DNA of 64,000 bases. Source: Apostichopus japonicus (lineage: Eukaryota; Echinodermata; Holothuroidea; Aspidochirotida; Stichopodidae). Within the stretch, counting starts at the first letter, position 1, and the number at the start of each line of letters is the position of its first letter. The translations under genes and the position numbers were made by a program. Under the pieces are notes generated by a model. It was given only the letters and a program-made list of their open reading frames with translations, searched no databases and had not been told where the DNA came from. Below are positions 1 through 14,429 of this stretch, in pieces. The DNA lies in the NCBI RefSeq assembly GCF_037975245.1, contig NC_092568.1, positions 13,913,501-13,977,500 on the forward strand. The letters are read 5' to 3'.

Positions 1-302
<302 letters not shown>

Positions 303-650
303 TCAGACCTATCAACAGTAACACTGCACACAAGATGTTTAATTGTGACCACTTCTTACTTCAAGTGATCTGCAAGGTCTTTACATTAATGTGGACCAAC
401 ATGTCAACTATGAAGTTCATTCATGCTTTCGTTTAGAAAAGTGTTTTCAAGATTTTCAGACATTGACTTTGTTGACCTGAAACAATATCCGACCTCCACA
501 AAAGCAATAGGGCTCTTGTAGTCACTAACGTGAATCTTTCCACCAATTATTCAGTTAATCCAAGCTTTAAATGTTGAGTTATTTGGTTTACATGATTCCA
601 CAGTTAACTTCAATGCCTTCACATGAACTTTGACTTTTAGTTTCTTGTTC

Positions 651-706
651 TCAATAATAATAACAATAATAATAAAATAATATTAATAATAGTAATAATA
701 ATATTG
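651..706. repeat. AAT/AAC-rich microsatellite
   Basis: Imperfect runs of AAT with AAC, AAAAT and AGT interruptions inside MSK intron 2. It is simple sequence with no sign of function. Confidence 0.8.
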
Positions 707-2149
707 AGGATTTATAATGCACAAACATATCCACCGATAATGGTGCTCAAGGTGCATATAACAATATTGCCCTGGTCAATGATAACCTGTCAAACATAGA
801 GATAATCCCTCCGCAGAGCAGCAGCTAAACAAACAAATGAACTTCATACTTGTATGGTATATAGATCCTCCTTAGTGAGTAAAAGAACCGTATTAAAATT
901 GGTGGAAGTTAAGGGTTATTTGAGGTCTGAACCTGGTAAATATTGATCAAAAGTGCAAATTACTTGAATGTCACATTTGTAATTCAGATCTCCTTGTGAT
1001 TAGTACAAGTACTGTACCTATTGAAATTGTCATGGGTAAAGTCACTTCAGTTAATATTGGTCAAATGCTACAAACTTTGTAAACAAGAACCCTATTGAAA
1101 TTCGTTGAGGTCAAACATTTTAGGTTCATATTGGTCAAAGTCTGGAAACATTGTAACCACAAAATAATGCTTGGATGGACTTGATACTTGGCATGAACTA
1201 TATAGATCGACGTGGCTTATTGGCAGACTTTTTCCTTTAACTTTAATATTTAACATTCCACAAATTCAATTGGGTTCTCTTTCTCACTAAGATTTGACCT
1301 GTTTCAAATACCAATTGTACATTCCAAGGGCTTGTCATGTCTGTGTATTTGTTGGTAAGAATTTCCTTTACCACTTACCAAAATCTGTTCACATGAATTA
1401 GTCAAAGCCCATGACAGCTCTGGGTATTTTTATGGCCACAGGATTTTACCTTTCACAGGAAACATTATTTTTTTCTACTGTATGTCCAGTGATCGTGGTG
1501 GGAACCCATTTTCTTTGAAAACTTTTGGGAACCTCTTTTTTTCTTATTAGACCTGTATCCTAGGATACCACAGTCACCTTGTCAAAGTTGCAAGTTCTTC
1601 CTCTTAATTGTTCATGAAATTTCATTCTGGCTTAAAAAATATGGAAGGTGACCTTCCAAAATGAGAAAGGAACTAAAGTATGTTTTAAATGGTCAAACTA
1701 CAAAACTTTTCACACCAGGGTTGCCAGGTCATCATTTTAAAGTCCAAAATGTTTAAACTTTCCTGGGCCAGAGGTAAATGAGAGGTCTGTGAAAACAGCA
1801 TTTTGGCCATTTTCTTGCATTTTCAATGGCCTACCAATTTAAAACAAACTTATACCTGAAACTTGGTTAAGTTCTCCCTAACATTGATTTACACTGTTTC
1901 ATGTTGTTTAATAGTCCAACATAAGGTTGGATAAAGACCTACCTGTCAGTAAAGATATTTTTAAGGCATTTTAAAGACATTTTTACCATGGATGTTTCAC
2001 TCCATTACGGTTCAGTTAAGTGACCCTAGTTGCAACAAATTGTGTACCCACCAGCAGAATCAATTGTCACAAAATATTGAATCTCTTTGAAAGTTGTTTT
2101 AAAGGGACAACATTGAAAAAACCTTGGGAGTTCAATCAATTCTGTTTTC

Positions 2150-2460
2150 AATGGTAAAGTGCTGCTGGATAATGTAAACAAAATCGACCATAATGGTAGC
2201 ATTGTTACTAACCCTGATGGGATGGGTGACATTTTAAGTAATTTCTTCACTAGTATTGGATCTGCTTACCAAAAGGATATCCCAAATATTTCTCTACAAA
2301 GTTTGAGCACTATCTTAATCATGCTAATATTAAATCTATATCTTACCCAGGCTACAGTATATGTCTAGTGGTGAAATCACTTGTATTATCTGTAATCTTA
2401 GGAAAGAGTTTGAAAATATCCCTCCAAGCAAACTTAAATGGCATAGCTGGTGGTTTTTGA
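2150..2460 (+). pseudogene. Decayed non-LTR retrotransposon (RT) fragment
   Basis: One frame reads ITNP-like NGSIVTNPDGMGDIL followed by SNFFTSIGSAYQKDIP. The frame is broken by a stop, then resumes after a shift with GEITCIICNLRKEFENIPPSK. This order (IxNPxxIAxxFNxFFxxIG, then EIxxIIxxLK...IPxxxLK) is typical of the segment just before the reverse-transcriptase core in LINE ORF2 proteins. Both reading frames end quickly. A short, broken LINE remnant is the best reading, but the match is by eye only. Confidence 0.33.
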
Positions 2461-3638
2461 CATCCTCTAATTCTTTCAAGTCTATGTTACATTGAATATT
2501 TACACTTGTACCTTTCTATTGATGGAATGGCACATTGTTATATTTTCTTTCGGGACTCTGTAAAACTTGATCAAACCTAGCACTTTTGGACAAGGAATTT
2601 AAAAGAAGGTTTTTTCAACAATTAAGTTTTAATTCCAATCATGGACAGAAATCGGTTGCTGATTCCATTGAATACGCTTTTAAAACAATGCCTTTATTAT
2701 GTTATGAACAGAAGAACAGTGTCTATAAAGTGATACTGAGAATATGTTTAGTACAACATAGCGAAACGTTTCCCGCGAACCTGGTTTGGACGTTTCCCAA
2801 GTGTATCCAATCATGCCGCTATGCCTGGAGTTAACTCATTATATGAACACAGATTATGTCATTCACCAGAAGAAAAAGGTTAGACTTTCTTGAATTGGGT
2901 ATTATTTAGAAAAATATTTGGCATGTAGCAACATTTTCATTCCAATTCTTAGGAAACTGAATCCCCATGCATGTTCAGTAGCTCCAAATTTTTACTTTAA
3001 AACATATTGTACTTCATTCTTTGGCAGTTTTCATTTGAAAAGGAATTTCATGAACTTAATGAAACAGGATTTGCAAAAGGTACACCTTTGGCAAAGTGAA
3101 TGTGGCAGGGTGCACATGATATGCATGCCAATTATACAACATACTGTAGTTATTAAAGACGTCCCCATCAGTTTGTTCAAGTCTGAGAGTCATGTCAGAA
3201 GGGTTGCCAGGAGTTCTGGGCATGGAACCGGACAGTTTTTTTTACAATGAACTGTGATATCCTGGGTCCTAATACAGGTATGTTATATGAAGAAAATCAA
3301 CACACTATTAAACTGTGTGCAGCAACACAACTTAGGGGAAATGCAAAATTAACATTTGATGTTCTAGACAGGCAGGCCATTACCATCCCTTCTAGATTCC
3401 TTGAAAATTGTTCCAAAAGATAAACTGGCTACTGAGTTATATCACAAACTAAGTAATGGAAGAGACTTGAAATATATGATTTTGCAGGCCTCAAAGAAAA
3501 AGAATATAAACACTTTCAAGGCATTCAAATTGCATCATCATTTAAAGGTTGAAATATTTCCACACAGATATCAGACACTTCCAGATGGGTTATCATCTAA
3601 CCTTTCAACCACTCATGGCAATATTTTGAGAAACTTAC

Positions 3639-3710
3639 CTCCAGTACCAAGCACCTTGAGAAGTTCAAAACTGTGTGCTCCTACTTTCTCAGCATGGCCG
3701 GTCAAATTAG
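3639..3710 (-). CDS. RPS6KA5: MSK-type kinase (RPS6KA4/5), coding exon 2
   Basis: This 72-nt exon encodes ANLTGHAEKVG, then FELLKVLGTG, the conserved segment leading into the glycine loop of the MSK N-terminal kinase domain. The acceptor is TTTCTTACAG at 3711-3720 on the minus strand. The donor is GAG|GTAAGT with GT at 3638-3637. Two bases at its start complete a codon from exon 1, and one base at its end is completed by exon 3, so GTG-AYG of the glycine loop is split by the intron. A 190-codon frame runs across this exon on the opposite strand; it is only a shadow. Confidence 0.93.
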
Positions 3711-6654
3711 CTGTAAGAAACATAAAGCCAACATGCTTATTAATTCCATGCCAAGTTTACTTCTGCAATGATCATACTAACTCGGTTTTCAGACTTTCAC
3801 TGCTATTGACCACAAGTGACCACCAATCTCCACCAATTTCATTAGGGTTCTTGCCTACATTACTGCATATCTACATGTCACATTCATCCAAGTTCATCCT
3901 ATCTTCACTCTGTGAGTTCTTGTATTTATCATTTTCAGACTTTTCTTTTCTGTTGATCTCAAATGACCATTGACCTCCACTAATTACGACACAGTTTATT
4001 GAACTCACCAAGAGGGAAGTACAAAGCAAGTATAAATTTCATCAAAATTTCAGTTTGTGAGTTATCATGTTTACAAGTTTTTAGACTTTAACCACTGTTG
4101 ACCACAAATAATGTACCTCCACCAACTCATTCAGGGGACTTGTACTTGCCAATGGGCATATTCATATTTATTGAGCTGAATTTTATCAAAGGGATCTTCC
4201 TTTGAATGAACAGACACTTGAATCCATTATAGCTACAATGGGAATATTCCAATATTGTAAAGCATTGTATTTACTCTCCAGTTTTCACACTTCATCATAA
4301 CTAAATTGCTTTTAGCATGATATACTGTACTGTACACTTACCTTCCAGAACAATGACATTCCAGATGCTAGGGTTTTTCCTTGATGATACACATGTAAGA
4401 TTTTACTTGGAATATTCTCATCTCCACTTGTGATTGACTCTTTGGAGAAATTTTCACTAATTAACAGTAATAGTGTAAGAGGTGCTCTTTAGTTCCACCA
4501 ATTGATGAACGTACAAGATCCCAAATTAGAAGTTTCCCACAAGCTTGTTTGGCTAGTTTGTGCATCCACAGCATACTAGGCAAATCTGAATTTGCATTAA
4601 GGTCTCCCAATCATTTTATAACATACCTGTTGTACAGTTCTCTTCACTAGGTGTGATTGAACTCCCTATTTTACATTTAATTGAGAATGAAGACAATGAA
4701 AGCTTTAACCAAATTTGTTTTGAAGTGATAAAGGTGGTTAATTGTAGGTTTTGAAGCCTAACAGTTAATCAAGCTCCATAACAAGACCCCTATTCTGTAC
4801 CCTTTAGTGTATGCTAGGGGCAGTCCCATAGCCAGGCCAGGACTAGGGGCCCCAATTGCAGACTGCTGTATCACCATCTCTGCCACCATCATGTATACAA
4901 TACTTACAAATATAGCATAACTTCCAAGCAAGCTTGCCTTATTGCATCCTTTCCAAATTTCCCATGAGTGGATTGGCCAATAGTCCCTTACCAATTGTCT
5001 GCAGACATCTTTAGTGCCCAATGAACACAAAGTATGCAACAACTTGTAACATTACTTTCCCATGTATCTATGTAAATAAACACTCTTTTAAATTTATTTT
5101 ATCTACCACAGCAGGTGAGGTCAATAAGGCCCCTTTTTGTTTCATTAGTACTCTGGTGCTAAAACAAGCCTACAATGTTTCTCTTTTTCTTCAGTTGATG
5201 AGTCACCAGCCCTGGCAACATATGCACTTGCTACTGAAAATGCAGTGTCAACATATTATGTAATAGCAGTGCCTGTTGACCAGTGGCAACAGTTTATTAA
5301 AAGCAACATTTTGCATCCTTTTCTATGATTTTTCTCAACCTCACTGACTCCACTATGCCATAACGACATACATAACAAGCTTATCTACTTTAATCTTACT
5401 TCAAATGGTGGTATAAAAGTCGAAAAGTGTGCAACTTTCAACTTTGTTTTTCTCCAAGATAGTTTCCGTTGGGATCCCAATAAACCTCGCACTTAATATG
5501 AATATTTAAACACTACGAAAGTCATTGACCAATAGGCCTACGTAAAACAACACCATGCTTGATTTGTGTCTAGTCTATATGGCAGTTGTACCAGGGAGTT
5601 CCATAACAACTCCTTGGCTGTACCAATGCAAAGTCTTGAATCTATTTTTAGCAACGGCTCATAACTAAACCTGCATCTCTCATTGGTTGAATTCAAACTA
5701 GTGGGTTTGGGGGAACTGTATGCGATTAATTTTAACTGTGGAATTTGTCGTGGACACTTTTCTGATTATCTGCAAATATCCTTAATAACTCGCCAATTAA
5801 CATTGTTAGAAGGTAAAACTTGGCTAATATCTCAGTTTGCCGTTTTGTGATTGATATATATGTAAAAAACTTGATGGACATGTCAAAAAAGTAGAAAACG
5901 GCAACCAAACGCAAAATGCTGCTTTAAGTTAAGACAGGACGAGGCCATCTCCAGATTGGGCAGATTGGTTACTACACTGTACCTCTGTTTTAGTCCCCCC
6001 CCCCCCTGTTACTCTTCCTGCTTAATGTATAATCAGAGCATTCCTACCTACCAAGCAGTGAAGATCACCTTTTGTAGTTGTTTTAGATTAATACCTATTA
6101 CTGTGCAGAAAGTTTATGTTTGTATCAAATTCATCCGGATGCTGGTTAATAGTCTCGCTCTCGACTATAAATAACTATAAAATATGAGAACGTTGACTGG
6201 AAGCATCATTATTAGATTCATTACCATATCCATAATTTACAAAACTCTCTTCTGCCTCACCTTAATTTATTTAGAGGAAACCGGAATGCTATTCTGCTTA
6301 TATATATATTATTTGGAGGACACCGGAAGTGTTTATATCTGGAGGACACCGGAAGCATTCTATTTACTATTTACACTTGGAAACTGTGGCAGAACTACAT
6401 TTACTCCTCACTGAATGGGAACATTAACTTATTATTTAAAATTACTACGGAGACCCCAGCCGAACTACTGTACATTAATCACCAGAAAGAAACAGAACAA
6501 GGAACCATCCCGCAACATCTTTTACACAGAACAGTTTATTTATATTTTTAAGCTTTTCGTTGGAGGCGCCCCAACAGTAAGGCTATCATTTTCCTAATTT
6601 TTTATTTTGGTCATAGTATATTAATATTATATTAATTTATACAGTAATATATTA

Positions 6655-9600
6655 TAGGGCTGTAACGGTTAAACGGTTAACCAACCGAATGGCTGGATAA
6701 ACGTCCGCCGTACATCGTATAAGTTTAACCGTTTTTGTAAAGCCAATTACGCAGTCGCCAAGGCGCGTCTTCACATCACTTTGTTCCCGAAATAGACCGC
6801 AACATTTCCTTGCCGAAAATCACGTAACAATGGCAAACTTTATCACGCATCCATACAAAAGATTTTTAAGATCGGCGGTACGATTGAAGGGATTACCAAG
6901 CGGTAAGTGACCCATGGAGCGCCTATTGTTACCCCGTTCGACAACGTGGCGAGTCTGCATCTAATCCTTTCAAATTTATATTGTATTTAAGTAGTAATCG
7001 TTTTCTTTCGTATGGAGTTGACTTCAGTTCAGTGTTCCCTCTAAGGTGCGGGATTCCCTTCAACTGACTCAGTAATCCCACAAAGAAAACATTTGTCTGC
7101 TGGAAATCCCCGCATCGTTTTCTTGCATTCGTGATAAGTTTATACTCAATGCACAACGTATTCACTTGATTGCATAGAGAAAAACACTCTGCAAATCAGT
7201 AGAGAAATTAACAATTGTGTACGGAAGGTAAACTGGTACACCTTCAAATATTACGAAAGATCGAGCAAAACACTTTCGAAAAATTCACGCGAAACTGGCA
7301 TATCGTGCTAAATGCTACAATGTCATGTAAACAAGGCTCTAGTACACCCTTTTATGAATAAATCGTAAGACCACATCTGGTGTTAAGCGGGGGAAAAAAG
7401 TATTTTCTAGAATTTCCAAAATACGGAGAAAATAATATCCTACCATACCATTAAGCCTATAGCAAATAGCCTAACCACCTCGTCGGTTACGGATCTCACG
7501 TAACTACAAAAACACAACTAATTGTATATTGCGAAGTTTACGTTTTCTACAAGAACATGGAAACAATATAAAGCATTTAGTTAATCATGCCAAGTGGCCT
7601 TAAACATGTGATTACAAGGTTTACTTTCATGAAGATGGCCATAGCTACTGTAGGGGCCTTGATATCGTGCTATGCTTGTATGGTATGGACTGTGCGGTGT
7701 ATTAAGAGGAATAGATTGATTTGTTCATGCGGAGAAGTCAGTTGGCTGTTTACTTACCTAACTGTTATGTGGAATCGTGGATACTTTACCTTCTTTTCTT
7801 GAACGTCTAAGATAATAATTCGCATAACTTTACCGACCCTTTACTGACTGACCTAATTAATTCTAGTCCATGAAATGTTCCTTGGCAAGATGCCGAAAAA
7901 ATGTTAACAAACAGGTGTTAGACAGGGGATGAGCTCACAGTTGTTTGGCAAGGTACCTGGGAAAATGTAGCCTACCGTAGTATTTCAGTAGGGTTAAACA
8001 CTGCAGTTGTAAATTGATGTACGTATAGTGCAAGCTATTCATTGTTAGGCAGTCTAGAAACGGGGCTTTGCCGAACGTTGTTTGTTTCATAATATTGCAA
8101 AGTTTTGTAAGTTAAACTTTTTAAAGATTGTAAGACAGATTAAATATTTTTTCATTTTGTAACATAATATGGCTACTCTAACTTGTCATTTCAAAATTTT
8201 CATCAGTTTCGTGACAATTTAAATTCAAAAAGTTGTCAGTATTTTGCATCCACAGCTGCGAATTTTTTATCGCCAGACACACCAAATTTTCCAGGGGCGT
8301 TTACCCCTGGACCCCCACAAGGGGTTCCACCACTTGACCCAACCGGGGGACTACCCCACGCCATTATGCTCGCACGCTTCTCGTGCTAATTGTGCTCGCT
8401 GCGCGAACTGGGTTTTCCAACACTGCCCCCCTACCCTCTGCCTACCCCGCCACAATGCACAAATTCAATATATTTGTGACCCATTGTTGCACTTGTAATT
8501 GCGTAGGCCTAGCCCTACTACCGTACACTCCTGTAGTAATCGCTTCCTAACAACCGACTTTCTTAACCTTGGCCTAGCTGGTGAAAGTCTTGTAGTCTAA
8601 CACTCCATATGATCGCAAACTTTAATACGCAATGCCAATATTAAGTAGGCCTAGTAATATTAGGCTTAGAACTGCCATACAATGCCCACGCTATTACAGT
8701 AGGGGCTACGCAATTAACGAGGAAATATTTGCTTCAAAAGTCTCTGTCACAGTTACCGATTAACTAAAAAGAGAAACAAAAATCTGTTAAAAACTTAATG
8801 AAATCGTGCGATTCATCTTTTTTAATGCAACGATCGTCAAAACTAAGCATATATACAACCAACTTCTTGACAAACATTTTACGGAAAAATACGGAAGCGT
8901 AGAAGGGACATTGCATTGACGAGTTACCAACTTGACAAAACGACAATTATCTGCAAATTGACGAGTTGACGAGATGGTAACATGACAAAATTCAGAAAAT
9001 TGACGTTTTGACGAGATAACGGATCTCGTCAATGCATCAATTTTCTGCAAATTGACGAGTTGCACACTTACTACCATCTCGACAAGATGACAAAGTTCAG
9101 AAATTTGACGTTTTGACGAGATAACGGATCTCGTCAATGCATCAATTTTCTGCAAATTGACAAGTTGCACACTTACTACCATGTCGACAAAATGACAAAA
9201 TTCAGAAAATTGACGTTTTGACGAGATAACGGATCTCGTCAATGCAGCAATTTTCTGCAAATTGACGAGTTGCACAGTTACTACCATCTCGACAAAATGA
9301 CAAAATTCAGAAAATTGACGTTTTGACGCGATAACGGATCTCATCAATGCATCAATTTTCTGCAAATTGACGACTTGCACACTTACTACCATCTCGACAA
9401 AATGACAAAATTCAGAACATTGACGTTTTGACGAGATAACGGATCTCGTCAATGCATCAATTTTCTGCAAATTGACGAGTTGCACACTTACTACCATCTC
9501 GACAAAATGACAAAATTCAGAACATTGACGTTTTGACGCGATAACGGATCTCGTCAATGCATAAATTTTCTGCAAATTGACGACTTGCACACTTACTACT

Positions 9601-10292
9601 CAACTCGTCAATTTGCAGATAATTGTTGTTTTGTCAAGTTGGTAACTCGTCAATGTCCCTTCTACGCTTCCGTAGAAAAACGATACTTGCAGCGCTATTT
9701 TCACCCGAACCGAATTGTACAGTTGCTTATAACAGCGTTTTCGACTTGAATATATTGCGCATTTATATGCATCTGTGTTATAACATGATAACACGTGTTA
9801 TGCTAGAGGCGCATTTTATTGCGGCCTGTGTTAAAAATAAATAAAAAATATAAAAACATTTTATATTATATAAAAATATAAACAAATATAAACTAAAAAT
9901 AAAAATTTTAAAAAAAATTATACCACTACGATTTACTGTATTGTATCTTTAACATATCTAGCTCTCGTATGCTCCCAAAACATAGCTCTTGTTTGCTCCC
10001 AAAACATAACACGTGTTAGTGTGTTATAACACCCTGGCATATAAATGCATAATATGCTACACGTTAAGAACAAATATAAGCTCACACCTTTTCGGCTTGG
10101 GTGCTATTTTGAGAATGTACTTCCGCATTAAAAGTGATGGCGCTCTTTCGGAATTATTCTCTGAGCTATATAACTCTGATTTTTGGCTCTTATTTTGAGG
10201 CAACAACACGGGTTACGTTTAAACGTTAACCGTTCGGTTAATAGAAACAGTTATTAACCGGTTAGTGAATTAACCGGAATGACACGGCCCTA
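6655..10292. mobile_element. hAT-like non-autonomous DNA transposon, 3.6 kb
   Basis: The left end reads TAGGGCTGTAACGGTTAA. The right end, read inward on the other strand, is TAGGGCCGTG followed shortly by CCGGTTAA. Both ends are flanked by the same 8 bp, ATATATTA (6647-6654 and 10293-10300). An 8-bp duplication with TAGGG-type termini fits the hAT superfamily. No transposase domain can be read inside, so it is probably mobilised in trans. It carries a foldback minisatellite at 8890-9676 and repeats of GTTATAACACGTGTTA type near its right end. Confidence 0.78.
8890..9676. repeat. 105-bp tandem repeats flanked by inverted arms
   Basis: About six units of 105 bp, each containing the near-palindrome CGAGATAACGGATCTCG, lie between inverted arms (8890-8966 and 9598-9676). 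The arms match over roughly 75 bp, beginning GGAAGCGTAGAAGGGACATT as read from the left. Because 105 is a multiple of three, the minus strand stays open for 267 codons and spells a repeated 35-residue peptide. I read this as an accidental frame, not a gene. The structure could extrude as a large hairpin. Confidence 0.85.
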
Positions 10293-12046
10293 ATATATTA
10301 TAATAAATTATATTAATCGTCTTAAGTTCCCTGCACTCTGTTGTCCAGTTTCTTATTTAATTTGTATGTCTCTCCAAGATAATGCTCAGGAGTCATCATA
10401 CTTCCTGAGCATTAGGATTTCCAAAGACCAAACCCTAGTGTTTGATTTCTCAGAGATACACATTTTCACCTTCTAAAATGGTTACGTCTAATCAGCCAAT
10501 CATGAGCACTGATGGGTTACATTTGCACACGATAATTTGGAACAGTCTACATACATTAATAACAATACATGTATGCCTTTTTGTCTAGCAAGGAATCTAC
10601 AGTTTCTCATCGTCATAGCGTTGCAATGCAATCTAACTAATAGAAACCGGCACTGGTAAAACGTGCTGTAAAAGTTAAAGAATGTTTGAAGTAGATCTAA
10701 GACACGTGAGTAAAATACAGACATTTTTGCATGCCCAGCTTTCTGTCAATGTCATCTCTATGCATAGGTGGCAGAAGATATCTCATATTGGGGGCCAAAG
10801 AATGATTTGGCTGGTTTTTACATATGGACCAGTTCATAGTGGAAAATTATCGAGGGGGCATGCCCAGCTTCATATGATATCGTCAATAGTGAACCTGTAC
10901 TGTAAGTTCAGGGATAATGAGCACTGTAAAAAAGTGAATGATACCTTTTCTTACGTACTAAAAATATGAAGCAGTTCTGGGAAACATGAAGTAAAGACAA
11001 ATAAGAACAATTAGATGTCACTCTCTTAAAAGGATTGTCTGGTGGCCCAAAGAAGTTACCTTAAAAAATGATAAATAATTTTCCAAACATGTTGTCAAAG
11101 TATGAGAACTTTAAATGTTGCGTTTGACAGAGAAAAGATTTTTTAATCGTTAAGGATGGACACTTCCAATATGATTTGAACAGTACAGAACGTGACGTCA
11201 ACTATGCTAATGCATGATTGCGACATAACCCACGCTCCGTACAGTACCTACAGTAATCACAACAAAAACCATGTTTGTATACAGATTAATTTCTTCCTGA
11301 ATTTTTGGTGAAATTTCTTATAAATTAGATATGTTTTCAAAGACTCCTTAATCCGCCATGTGTAGTAGATCGGTGGTTTCGTGGTCTTTTGGTAACACAA
11401 GGTAAGTTTTAACAGGGCAGTTCCGTAAACTAGTAAACCTTTTCACCAAAACTTAAAAAACGTTGAATCATTACATGTAGGGTATCAGATGAAAGCTAAA
11501 ACTCTGAAGTTTCATAATATTTAGCTAATTTTCACAGAACACATTGTTTTCAGGCAGATTAAGGTGTGTATTAGTCAACTGAAAAAATCTCAAATTTGCT
11601 TCACAAAAATCACCCAAAAACAAAATGCCTATTTTTGCCTCTGTATCTTCAGAGGAATAAATATTCTTAGATTTGCTGAAGTGATATAATATAAAGATTC
11701 AGTTGACAAACAGATAAAGTTGCAGGGATTTTCAGTTTTCTGAGAATAATTTTTTTTACAAATGTCAATTGTCATGTGTACGTCCGTCACAGAAAAATCA
11801 CATTTTTTAAAATTTCATACAGAAGAAAGTACCCAGATTTCAAGACATCTACAATTCAATGCACATTTTGAACACTCAATAACTACATTATGTGCCTTTA
11901 ATCCCTAGGATTTTATTTTTCAGAAAATGCTGTGACAGACGTACGTATTTTCGTACATCCGTCACGTACATCCGTCACGCGTACGTCCGTCACATTATTT
12001 TTGTTTAGATAAACGATGTATTTTAACATGTTTATCACTACATTAC

Positions 12047-14429
12047 AGGGCAGGTCCAAGCTATTTGAACTGTGACGTACGGGACATTTCAGAGACTTAA
12101 ATTTGTCTAAAAGTTATATAAAATCTATTTTCCAGAAACTTTTTCAGGTTTTTATATTTGTTATTGCTGCTACTTTATTACAAACTCATGAAGATTCCTA
12201 CACTTGCTTTAATTAGGTCCCATCTTAATTAATGTGCAGTGTGACGTACGGGACCAGAGAATTTTGTGTTTTTTTTACAAAAGAGCAAAGCTGAAACCGC
12301 TCTGAAATTAGGAGGGCAGTGATCAAGCTGTTATAACTAGTGAATAGCCTAACCTTCCAAGGGCTAAGCTGTAACATATTAGAAAAAAATATGAAGCCAT
12401 TCCAGTACAGTGGTTACACAAATGAAAATTGTCCTGTGACGTACGGGACATGTGACGTACGGGACAATTTGTCCATATACAATTTAAATATACAATTAAA
12501 TTGACTATTGGTAATTTCATGCCATATTTCCTTCTTTCTGGGATACGGAAAAGAGCAGTGACTGTACTTGTGAGATCATTCCACATAAAAAATGGAATGC
12601 ATAAAGTATTAATCTACTCTACACATACATCAAGTGCTCATAACATCAATTCTAGCTTTTTTAGACCACAAATGATTCAAGATGCAAAGTTTTGGTGCAA
12701 AACTGTTTTGGTATGTATACTGTACAACACTGTATCATACTCCCCACTATTGACCCTGAAGTTGAAATATGATCCATCCCATTCAAATATACCAAAATGT
12801 CCACAGTAATGCCACGTAATGTCCATCTATGAAACTAGTACAACAAAGAAAACTCTATAGACTACTGGTTACCAGACCAAATAGTCAGAACATCAATTCT
12901 TGCTTTGTTAGACCACAAATGATTCAAGATGCAAAGTTTTGGTGCAAAACTGTTTTGGTATGTACAGTATACTGTACAACACTGTACCATACTCCCCACT
13001 AATGACCCTGAAGTTGAAATATGATCCATCCCATTCAAAAATCAAAATACCTGTATACCAAAATGTCCACAGTAATGCCACGTAATGTCCATCTATGAAA
13101 CTAGTACAACAAAGAAAACTCTATAGACCTAATACTGGTTACCAGACCAAATAGTCAGAACATCAATTCTTGCTTTGTTTGACCACAAATGATTCAAGGT
13201 GCAAAGTTTTGGTGCAAAACTGTTTAAAAATTATATATACTGTACAACACTGTATAATACTCCCCACTAATGACCCTGAAGTTGAAATATGATTCATCCC
13301 ATTCAAAAATCAAAATACCTGTATACCAAAATGTCCACAGTAATGCCACGTAATGTCCATCTATGAAACTACATAGTACAACAAAGAAAACTCTATAGAC
13401 CTAATACTGGTTATTGGACAAACTCATGAGTGATTGTCCTATGCAAAATTGGGCGAGCGAAACTCTACACTTGTAACTAAAAATCTCAATGTCTACTATC
13501 TAAGTTCAGGAAACAAGAACATAGTTGCACATTATCATAGTCACACTTCACAATAGGCCTACAAAATTTTGAAATGCAAACTCAACATTCTTGAAGTCGT
13601 CCTCATTCAGTGTCAATGTTGAATAGTATTGTAGATGATTCTGTATCCCCCCCACGCACAATTGACTTCCCAATAGTCAAACAACACCCGGGCTGTTGGT
13701 GGTCATCAGTCAATAGTTTATTTGCTGCCATGATGTGCTCTTCAGGCATGCAGGGATTATAAGTTGCAACTACCAGCTTTCAACAAAATAAACTTGTAAG
13801 CGTTGGAAGGTTTCCAGTAGAGGTCCCCATTGGAGCCCATGCATGTTTATTATGTATAAATACAGGGTTTCCACCACACTATGTCCCGTACGTCACATTT
13901 TGTCCCGTACGTCACATTTTTAAATTTGATAATTAGATTTGCAGTGAATATTATTTCAATTTTTTGGGGATGGATATTGTTGAGCAATGTTCTTAATTAG
14001 AACTTTACAGAATATCACAAAAAAAAAAATTGTTCCTCCATATCAAAACTTGAAAAAAGTGCTGAAAATTGTGACGTACGGGATATCAGTATTTGGACAC
14101 TAGCTAATTAGCATATTTAATTAATGAACCCCCAAACATAATATGTCAAAATTATTGGAAGGAACTGTGTATCATGTCCCACATAACTTATATTCAATAA
14201 GTTCATATTGCTGGCAGCGAAATAGGATTCCAAATGTCCCGTACGTCACACTGCAATTTGAATTTATGCAAATTAGCTGGCTGTAATTGTTTGAATAGGG
14301 AAAAAAATTCAAAGAAATTATGAAAATCTGAAACTTCAATAATTCAGCTTTAACATGACACCACATTTAGGGTGTTTCAGTAAAGTTTGAAATTTGGCTT
14401 CTAGGGATAAAATAGCTTGGACCTGCCCT
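12047..14429. mobile_element. 2.4-kb DNA transposon with GTGACGTACGGGAC subterminal repeats
   Basis: The terminal inverted repeats are AGGGCAGGTCCAAGCTATTT at 12047-12066 and its complement at about 14410-14429. Copies of GTGACGTACGGGAC lie at 12072, 12241, 12436 and 12452 on the left. On the right, reversed copies lie at 13883, 13902 and 14236, with one direct copy ending GGAT at 14071. No transposase frame is visible, so it is non-autonomous. The target duplication is not clear: the flanks are TACATTAC and ACATCTGA. The superfamily is undetermined. Confidence 0.75.
12644..13430. repeat. Three tandem copies of a ~250-270 bp unit
   Basis: The phrase CATCAATTCTTGCTTTGTTA and its close variants restart at 12644, 12891 and 13161. 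Each is followed by the same order of words: GATTCAAGATGCAAAG, GTGCAAAACTGTTT, CTCCCCACTAATGACCCTG and CCACAGTAATGCCACG. Copy 1 is shorter because of small deletions. The block sits inside the 12047-14429 transposon and explains much of its length. Confidence 0.88.

Noticed and set aside
3401-3973. 190-codon plus-strand ORF
   Set aside because: It overlaps MSK exon 2 on the opposite strand and shows no domain; the minus-strand exon has correct splice sites and family match.
4338-4445. Possible extra MSK exon on the minus strand ending WK|GTAAGT
   Set aside because: The donor looks good and the local frame is open, but no acceptor keeps phase with exons 1 and 2, and the residues do not match MSK.
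8787-9590. 267-codon repeat protein on the minus strand
   Set aside because: The frame stays open only because the DNA repeat unit (105 bp) is a multiple of three. The array sits in a foldback inside a non-coding transposon, and no upstream signals are seen.
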